DNA from: Gemmatimonadota bacterium
GTDB lineage: Bacteria > Latescibacterota > UBA2968 > UBA8231
Reading direction: 5' to 3'
DNA length: 64,000 nucleotides
Assembly (NCBI GenBank): GCA_009841115.1
Contig: VXML01000030.1
Coordinates: 64,438-128,437 of the forward strand
Positions 58,111 through 64,000 of this stretch are shown piece by piece. A model generated the notes under the pieces. The model was not told the DNA's origin. It did not search any database and saw nothing but the letters and a program-made list of their open reading frames with translations. Each line of letters opens with the position of its first letter. Positions within the stretch are counted from its first letter, which is position 1. The position numbers and the translations under genes were made by a program.

Positions 58111-59804
58111 CAGCTTTGGGCGGCGGTGTACTGCTTCAAATGATCTTCGTGAATGGTTATCGGATAGATTTTGCGCAGACTACGCACGTATTCGACGTAG
58201 CGGTTCTGGGCCTTGTCGATGAGTACGTAGGCTCGGGCGCGTCGTTCTGAATCTTCAGTATAGGGGATGTGTTCGCGTTGGCGATCTAGGACTTTGAAAA
58301 CCGAATAGCCTCGCTGGGTGCGGACTGGGCCGCCCACTTGGCCAACCTCGAGATCTTGGGCCAAGTCGGAGACGCCGGGGAAGAATTGCTCGGTGTAGAT
58401 ATTGAAATTGATGCGTCCGTTGTGGTGGAGGGCTTCGGCGCGTTCGCTGTGACGCACGGCGAGGGTTTCGGCCTCGGCTTCAGTGGCTTGTGCAAGCTCA
58501 GTGAACAGATGCTGGGCTAGCGAGTCGCTGGAGACCAGAATTTCGATGGCGACAGTGGTCGTAGGTTTGGTGAATTTTTCTGGATGCTCGTCGTAGAAAG
58601 TGCGCGCCTCTTCTGGGGTGACCGACAGTTGTTGGTCAACCATGATCTTGCGGAGGCCGGTTACCATAAGTTCTTGGCGCTTGGCGGCGATGCTGGCGCG
58701 GAACTCGGGATCTTGGTCCAACCCGGCGTTGATGATTTCAGACATGAACAGGTGTTCGGGGATGACCCGGCGGTCGAGCAAGTCCGCGGCGCCCTCGGTG
58801 TCGATCAGCATTTGCGGCGCTATTTTCATCTGGCGGATGGTCTCGACGAATGTTCTCAAGGCAATGGGGTCTCCTTTGCCAAAGGTGCAGACAGGTAAAG
58901 CCGCGTCGTCCTCGGCGGGGGTGAACTCCTCGCCAGTGAACTGACTTATGCGCTCAGCTAACAGGGCGAGGTTTTGCGGTTGCGGTTGGGGATGGTATTC
59001 GCCCCGCAGCGAATCGAGCATGGTTTGCAGACGCTGGTTGCGCTGGGCGATGAGCAATTCTTCGCGGATGCGGGCCTCGGAGGCTTCGAGCGGTGCTGGG
59101 ATTTCGTCGAGCACGGTGAAGATGGCAAACTTTTGCTCGCGGGCTACGAACATCGACACCGGCGGGGCAATTTCGCCGATTTCTAGGTCGGCTACTTTGG
59201 CTACGACTTCGGGCATGAGTTGGTCGCGCAACTGGTACAGCCCGGTATCGCCGCCGCGCTCGGCGCTTTCGCGGTGAACCGAATGAGTGCGGGCTAGTTG
59301 GTGAAAGTCGGCACCATCTTGGAGCTGCTGGTAGAGGGAGTTGGCTTCTTCTTCGGTATCGACCATGATGCCGCCGAGGCGGATTGAGCGGTCGCGGCGG
59401 GTTGCGCGATAGTGGGCATCGACCATTTCCTCGGTGATGTTCAGCTTGCTGATGATTTCTCGTTGCTCGTAGAGACGCAAGATGCGCGAGCGTTCGTAGT
59501 TGGTCAGCTCGTCGATAAACCAAATCATGTTTTCGATGTTGGACGCCTGGGCTTCTTGTAGGAGTAATTCCTTGTCGATCAGGCTGTTGAGCAGATTGCG
59601 GGCGACGGCCAGCGGCGTGTCCCCTTCGCGCATACCTTCGGGGATCAGGGAAGAGAACTCGGCGAACTCAGCCGCGGTGATCGGCTTGTCGCCAACCTCG
59701 GCAACGACGAGTTCGCCCGGCGAGGACGGCGATTGCTGCTGACTTTCGCAGGCGGCGAAGAGCCAACTGAGTAAGAGCAAGGCGTTGAGATGCTTCATTT
59801 TCAT
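58110..59804 (-). CDS. Parvulin-type peptidyl-prolyl isomerase lipoprotein
   Basis: A 564-aa lipoprotein (lipobox FAAC) of the SurA/PrsA class, a periplasmic folding catalyst. The N-terminal SurA-like helical region includes VAEVGDKPITAAEFAEF. A first parvulin-like domain (about 130-240) has GGDTGLYQLRDQLMPEV, and a second (about 420-520) has RINFNIYTEQFFPGVSDLAQDLEVGQVGGPVRTQRGYSVFKV. AGGAG lies about 9 bases upstream of ATG 59804. It heads a coupled three-gene operon with the pentapeptide and ASPIC proteins, which may be its clients. Confidence 0.9.
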   Translation of the reverse strand: MKMKHLNALLLLSWLFAACESQQQSPSSPGELVVAEVGDKPITAAEFAEFSSLIPEGMREGDTPLAVARNLLNSLIDKELLLQEAQASNIENMIWFIDELTNYERSRILRLYEQREIISKLNITEEMVDAHYRATRRDRSIRLGGIMVDTEEEANSLYQQLQDGADFHQLARTHSVHRESAERGGDTGLYQLRDQLMPEVVAKVADLEIGEIAPPVSMFVAREQKFAIFTVLDEIPAPLEASEARIREELLIAQRNQRLQTMLDSLRGEYHPQPQPQNLALLAERISQFTGEEFTPAEDDAALPVCTFGKGDPIALRTFVETIRQMKIAPQMLIDTEGAADLLDRRVIPEHLFMSEIINAGLDQDPEFRASIAAKRQELMVTGLRKIMVDQQLSVTPEEARTFYDEHPEKFTKPTTTVAIEILVSSDSLAQHLFTELAQATEAEAETLAVRHSERAEALHHNGRINFNIYTEQFFPGVSDLAQDLEVGQVGGPVRTQRGYSVFKVLDRQREHIPYTEDSERRARAYVLIDKAQNRYVEYVRSLRKIYPITIHEDHLKQYTAAQS

Positions 59805-59916
59805 GGTACTGGGATACTCCTAATTTTGAGAAAAAGAAAAAACGAATATAAAGAAAAAGGGAGGGAATGAAAGTAAAGCGCTGGGGCGATAGGATGAGGC
59901 AGGGTTTGAAAGATGC

Positions 59917-59985
59917 TTGCGGCGTTAATGGCTATTGATTATAAATAGTTGGCCAACTAGGAGATTGCGCAGTGGTAGGCTGCGC
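59917..59985 (+). promoter_or_regulatory. Candidate promoter and palindromes in a divergent intergenic region
   Basis: TTGCGG (59917-59922) and TATAAA (59940-59945) are separated by 17 bases, a plausible sigma-70 promoter for the exported protein at 60057. Directly downstream are the perfect palindrome AGTTGGCCAACT (59947-59958), a possible operator, and a hairpin GCGCAG/CTGCGC (59967-59985). Confidence 0.35.
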
Positions 59986-60056
59986 ATAATGCCTTTAATA
60001 ATAAAGAACTTATTGCATTTTCGAATCTGAATTCACTTATCGACGAACTCTTGCCT

Positions 60057-62282
60057 ATGAAACGCGCCAGCGTATATGCTCTCTTATTGTGCCTACTCGG
60101 AGGCTGGTCGGCTGCCGCTGAAGTTGTGATCGTCGGCGGCGAAGGTGGTTTAGATTGGGTCAGCGGTGGTGGGGAGATTCAAGCCACGGTCATCCGCAGC
60201 GCGACTTCGGTGGAAAATACCAATGCGCCCGGCGGGGTCATCGACTTCAATGCCGAGGGGTTCAGAAATTGGATTTTTCCCCAGCGCGCTGATACTACGC
60301 TCAATATCGCCGTCGGCGCTAATTCCGAGGCCCGCGGCGGCTCGATCACCTCGCCCAATACCATCAACATCCGGCCGGAATTGCCCAGTATCATCGACAA
60401 TGATGGCGAGACGGCGCTGGATTTGCGCGCTAGTGCCGGTGGCCAGAGCGCGCGCGTGTTGGGCATTATCATCGATCTGGACTTAGGGGCCCGCTTCGGG
60501 ATCAATCGCTTCAAGTTTTTTCCCCGCAACGCCGACCCGGCGTTCCCCGCTCCGGCATTTCCATACCAGAACGATTTTATGCGCGCCTTTGAGATATTTA
60601 TCAACGACGGTACACCCGAGACTCAGCGAGAGGGAGTGCCAATCCGCGAGACTGTGGTGCTGGTCAACCAAAACGAAGACCCGGTAGTTGATGTGCGGAT
60701 CCCGCCCCAGTACGTGCGGTTCGTGCGGCTCAAGTCGCTGACGTCAACGGGCTTTGACTTGGCTGAATTCCAAGTCTTTGGCACTGGCTTTGTGCCCGAG
60801 GCCACTTATATCTCCAATGTCTTTGACTTCGGCGACCTGTCGCTGTTTGGAACGCTGCGCTGGGTCGAGCAGAAGGCGGGCGACAGTGGGCTATCTCGGG
60901 TCTTGATCCGCACCCGTACTGGCAATGACCCGCAGCCGGTTGAATACAACAAAATTCGCCCGGGCGAGCAGATTTTCCGCTTGGGCGGTGGATCCAGACA
61001 GACGGGGACCACGGCCCGTGGCGACGAAGTGCCGTGGAAATTCGCCGCTGACGTCGAGGATGCCGAGTTAAAAACCTTGGTTGAAACAGTGCTCGACAAC
61101 GAGGATGTGGATTTGCGCGAGGCACTGCAGATATTCAAGGATCTGTCGCTGGAGCAGCAGGAGCAGATCTCGCTTACGGCTACCGATTTTGGCCGGTTGC
61201 GCAATGAAGACAAGGGCAATATCCGCAACGACGTGACCAACTGGAGCGCGTGGTCGCCGCCCTATCCAGTCAGCGCGCTGGTTGAGTCGGATGCCGATTT
61301 GGCCGATGCATTGCAGGGAGTGCCGATAGTCTCGCCGAGTCCGCGGCGCTATTTTCAGTTCGCGATTGAGTTCTCCAGCGACGAGTTCGAGTCAGCCACT
61401 GGCGTTGGGGGGATTTCCTTTGAGGTGCTGCCCTCGCCTTTTGCCGAGGAGTTGATCGCCGAGATCGTCCCGCGCCAAGCGGCGCTGGGCGAAAAGACGG
61501 ACTTTACCCTCGCCGTATTGAGCAAACTTCGCCCGGGACTCGACCGCGGCTTCAATCGGCTACAGATTGATACTCCGCTCAAGGTCGAAAACGTGGGAGT
61601 GATAGAGGTCCGGCGGCCGGACGGCACGACAACTGAGGCCGACTTCAGCGGTGCGGCACTCGACCAGTTGCCGCTCCAGCGCGGCGACTTTGCGGTGGTT
61701 GAGGCCACTGACAACAGCTTCATTTTTGAGTTCCCAATAGTCGCCGAGGATGGCTCTGAGGTGCGGGTGACCTTCGACAACGCGGTGCTGCGCTTCGGCA
61801 CAACCTTTACGACGCGGGCATTCAATTCGGGCGAGGAAGTGCAGATTGCCCAAGATGTGGTATCGGGTAATGCCGCCGATCTGGGTGAAGCCGATCCGGA
61901 CTTGCAGCCTTTGGGTACGCCTTTCAGCGGGAACCTTTCGGTGGCCGTGCCGATCGTCGGCGACTTGCTGGTCAACGTTCATGCGGTCCCCGGGGCCTTT
62001 AGCCCCAATGGGGACGGCATAAACGACCAAGCTACGATCCAGTACGACATCACCAATATCGCTCGACCAACCGATGTAGAAATCGTGGTGCGCGACTTAG
62101 CAGGGCGTCCAGTGCGGCAGCTCTACCGCGGACTCGACAGTAGCGGGCGCCACGTTCGTCTTTGGGACGGCAAAAACGACGCTGGGGAGGCAGTGCCCCC
62201 AGGCAACTATCTGTTCAGCGTGACGCTGGACGCTGGCACTGGCCAGGAACGCGGCGTTGGCACGGTCAGCTTGGCTTATTGA
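60057..62282 (+). CDS. Exported protein with discoidin-like and FlgD/CHU-C-type C-terminal domains
   Basis: A 741-aa secreted protein. The signal peptide is KRASVYALLLCLLGGWSAAA. A region about 150-245 with VRIPPQYVRFVRLKSLTSTGFDLAEFQVFG looks like a discoidin (F5/8 type C) edge. The C-terminal 100 residues are a gliding-motility or T9SS-like module (GAFSPNGDGINDQATIQYDI, VRDLAGRPVRQLYRG, LWDGKNDAGEAVPPGNYLF). It probably resides at the cell surface. I took ATG 60057 rather than the TTG two codons upstream. The next gene starts 7 bases after its stop, so the two form an operon. Confidence 0.82.
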   Translation: MKRASVYALLLCLLGGWSAAAEVVIVGGEGGLDWVSGGGEIQATVIRSATSVENTNAPGGVIDFNAEGFRNWIFPQRADTTLNIAVGANSEARGGSITSPNTINIRPELPSIIDNDGETALDLRASAGGQSARVLGIIIDLDLGARFGINRFKFFPRNADPAFPAPAFPYQNDFMRAFEIFINDGTPETQREGVPIRETVVLVNQNEDPVVDVRIPPQYVRFVRLKSLTSTGFDLAEFQVFGTGFVPEATYISNVFDFGDLSLFGTLRWVEQKAGDSGLSRVLIRTRTGNDPQPVEYNKIRPGEQIFRLGGGSRQTGTTARGDEVPWKFAADVEDAELKTLVETVLDNEDVDLREALQIFKDLSLEQQEQISLTATDFGRLRNEDKGNIRNDVTNWSAWSPPYPVSALVESDADLADALQGVPIVSPSPRRYFQFAIEFSSDEFESATGVGGISFEVLPSPFAEELIAEIVPRQAALGEKTDFTLAVLSKLRPGLDRGFNRLQIDTPLKVENVGVIEVRRPDGTTTEADFSGAALDQLPLQRGDFAVVEATDNSFIFEFPIVAEDGSEVRVTFDNAVLRFGTTFTTRAFNSGEEVQIAQDVVSGNAADLGEADPDLQPLGTPFSGNLSVAVPIVGDLLVNVHAVPGAFSPNGDGINDQATIQYDITNIARPTDVEIVVRDLAGRPVRQLYRGLDSSGRHVRLWDGKNDAGEAVPPGNYLFSVTLDAGTGQERGVGTVSLAY

Positions 62283-62289
62283 GGTACTT

Positions 62290-64000
62290 ATGGAACGAGG
62301 GAGAGCAGTGTTGAAAGCGATGCGAAGTCTTGCAGTGATCGGCGCTCTACTTGGCTTAACTCCGGCGCATGGGCAGGAGGACTACCAGGGTCGGTTAGGG
62401 GTACAGCGCGGTGGTGCGGTCAGTTTTGAGCCTATCGGCCCAGGCGTGATATTCGGGGCGCTCGATCCGACGGTCAAAAAGTGGTACGTGCCGCAGGAAC
62501 TCTTCGTGGACTACGGTTGGCGTCAGTGGGAGTACTCCAATTATGCCCGCACTCCGTACGAGCGCTACGTCAACACTACCCGCGAGGGCGACTACTTCTA
62601 CGATGTGTACGGCAATTTCACCACCCATGGTTGGCTGATCTACGACTGGCGTCAGGACCAACCATTGCCCTTGGGCAGTGGCATCTTCCAGGGTTCGCGT
62701 TTTAATACTTGGTTCAACGCAGTGACCATCAGTGGCGATTCGCAGGGTCAGTACAACTACGCGATCACGGTGGGCGACCGGATTCGCACGACGCTGACGC
62801 CGATGACGTTTTCCAAGCCGGACTTCAACGGGGTACAAATCGATTTTGCCTCGGATAAGTATCAGGCGACGATCCTCGCCTCGCGCATCAGCGAGCCGAT
62901 CCGCGGCTCCTCGCAGGGCCTCGGCGGCAGCACTGAGCCGGTTTCTCAGACTAATACGACCTCGATGTTTGGTGGGCGGGCGACGTTCCAGGTCGGCGAC
63001 TTCATCACGCTGGGAGCCACACTAGTCGATGCCCGCAACGCCAATACTACTCTCGATCTCTTCGCTGGCGACTTGGTCGCCGGTAGCCTCACCGCTGGAC
63101 AGAGCACGACACCGCTGACGGCGATTGCGGTGATTCTGAGCGACGACTCGCCGGAAGACGGCGAGGGGGGCGCGGCGCTGTTCAGCCACGAGGTGCGGAT
63201 CACTAGCCGCGACTTTGACACCGGCAAGGAGACGGTTTCTACCTTGCAGGAGGTGGTCCGGCCCGGCTCCGAATGGCCGGTCATCTTCGGCGGGTTTCGG
63301 CGTCCGGGATTTTTGGCGGCGGACGGCCCGGAGCGGATCATCGTCAACTACGACTTCAACGACCCGGCCTATGTCGGCCCAGACCCGACGACCATTGTCG
63401 GAGTGGACTTCAACTACGTAGTGGCCAACGACTTCAAGGTTGAATTGTGGTCCGACCGCCAGACGGGCCAGCGGGCGGTACCGGCGGCCCCGTTGACCAG
63501 CGAAGTAATCGACAACAGCCAGCCGGCCTTCGTGGTGCTGCGGCGCGCCGAGGGCAACGTGAAGGACATCTCCAATTTGCAGCGGATCAAGTTCGACTAT
63601 GGCTTGCCGACTGCCAACCTAATCGGCGGCTTTACCATTGAGGGGGCCGATGCCTTCGGCTTTGACTTCTACGGCGAGTGGGACCGCAACAAGCGCTATG
63701 CTCAGTACCCCAATGCCGCGCTGTTCAACGAGGGGAAGAAACACGCGATCTCTTCAGAGTCATCCGACGCCTGGTACTTCAGCGCCTCGCGCGATGACTT
63801 TCCCTACTTCCTCTATGGCGAGGCCTACGCCATTGATGAAGCCTATTCGACCACTACCTTTTTGGTCAACGCCAACGGCGATGTGCAATACGACAATAGC
63901 CAGCGGCACTTCTACGAGTTTGTCGATGACAACGACGATCAAGATCGCTACCCCGACTGGGTTCGCTTCGGCACGATCAACGACCGGGCAATCTACCCAG
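62290..64000 (+). CDS. Large exported, probably outer-membrane protein, 3' end beyond the window
   Basis: The frame from ATG 62290 is open for 570 codons to the window edge. The signal peptide is near residues 11-29 (MRSLAVIGALLGLTPAHG), with cleavage around AHG-QE. Mature text is rich in aromatic, alternating strands and Asp/Asn turns (KKWYVPQELFVDYGWRQWEY, FSASRDDFPYFLYGEAYAID, YEFVDDNDDQDRYPDWVRFG), as in outer-membrane or surface proteins. I do not recognise the family. It is co-transcribed with the FlgD-type protein upstream, so the two may form one surface assembly. Confidence 0.8.
   Translation, partial: MERGRAVLKAMRSLAVIGALLGLTPAHGQEDYQGRLGVQRGGAVSFEPIGPGVIFGALDPTVKKWYVPQELFVDYGWRQWEYSNYARTPYERYVNTTREGDYFYDVYGNFTTHGWLIYDWRQDQPLPLGSGIFQGSRFNTWFNAVTISGDSQGQYNYAITVGDRIRTTLTPMTFSKPDFNGVQIDFASDKYQATILASRISEPIRGSSQGLGGSTEPVSQTNTTSMFGGRATFQVGDFITLGATLVDARNANTTLDLFAGDLVAGSLTAGQSTTPLTAIAVILSDDSPEDGEGGAALFSHEVRITSRDFDTGKETVSTLQEVVRPGSEWPVIFGGFRRPGFLAADGPERIIVNYDFNDPAYVGPDPTTIVGVDFNYVVANDFKVELWSDRQTGQRAVPAAPLTSEVIDNSQPAFVVLRRAEGNVKDISNLQRIKFDYGLPTANLIGGFTIEGADAFGFDFYGEWDRNKRYAQYPNAALFNEGKKHAISSESSDAWYFSASRDDFPYFLYGEAYAIDEAYSTTTFLVNANGDVQYDNSQRHFYEFVDDNDDQDRYPDWVRFGTINDRAIYP

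Overview
The window is a GC-rich chromosomal segment from an uncultured-type Gram-negative bacterium. TonB-dependent import, several lipoproteins, FlgD/T9SS-like C-terminal domains, three phytanoyl-CoA dioxygenase-like (PhyH) proteins, CehA/PHP proteins, a sulfatase, an ASPIC/UnbV lipoprotein and a DUF6785-type membrane protein together resemble the Latescibacterota/Poribacteria-like FCB-side lineages. That assignment is inference from gene content. No rRNA is present, and the single tRNA-like gene is atypical.

Layout. (1) 1-2450: small membrane or secreted proteins, many hairpins, a probable gene remnant and an internally duplicated two-TM protein gene. (2) 2452-7201: SDR oxidoreductase, acetyl-CoA synthetase and glycogen-debranching enzyme. 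(3) 7245-17824: a cobalamin riboswitch followed by btuB, a beta-propeller protein that may be a BtuG counterpart, a PduO-type adenosyltransferase, btuF, btuC and btuD. An inverted GH32 gene then intervenes, followed by a 40-residue ORF coupled to a cytosolic BtuF-like protein. (4) 17868-31050: GalM, then a ribose-type sugar ABC system whose permease is separated from its binding protein and ATPase by about 3.3 kb. The intervening DNA holds a structured element, a 26-residue hydrophobic peptide ORF, an IS1595-family transposase, an odd tRNA-like gene and small genes. After the permease come Gfo/Idh/MocA, two epimerase-like proteins, two PhyH proteins and an acetamidase/formamidase.

(5) 31061-41606: an enolase-superfamily enzyme and two paralogous 827-829-residue CehA-like PHP proteins. 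Between the paralogs sits a NotI-family restriction-modification cassette bounded by a 9-bp direct repeat. A third PhyH follows. (6) 41539-50680: a CreD-like protein, a 2,090-residue fusion (M28-like pseudo-peptidase, FtsX-like permease, DUF6785-like membrane domain) and a sulfatase. (7) 50724-54775: a BlaI/BlaR1 pair with a TlpA-like thioredoxin protein encoded between them; both the BlaR1 and TlpA-like proteins carry internal repeats. (8) 54956-64000: a translationally coupled trio (parvulin PPIase, pentapeptide-repeat membrane protein, ASPIC/UnbV lipoprotein), then two exported proteins, the last cut by the window edge.

The strongest functional story is vitamin B12 capture and activation under riboswitch control. 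The most unusual objects are the 2,090-residue fusion with an apparently dead peptidase module, the NotI-like cassette between CehA paralogs, and the small structured-RNA/peptide unit inside the split sugar operon.
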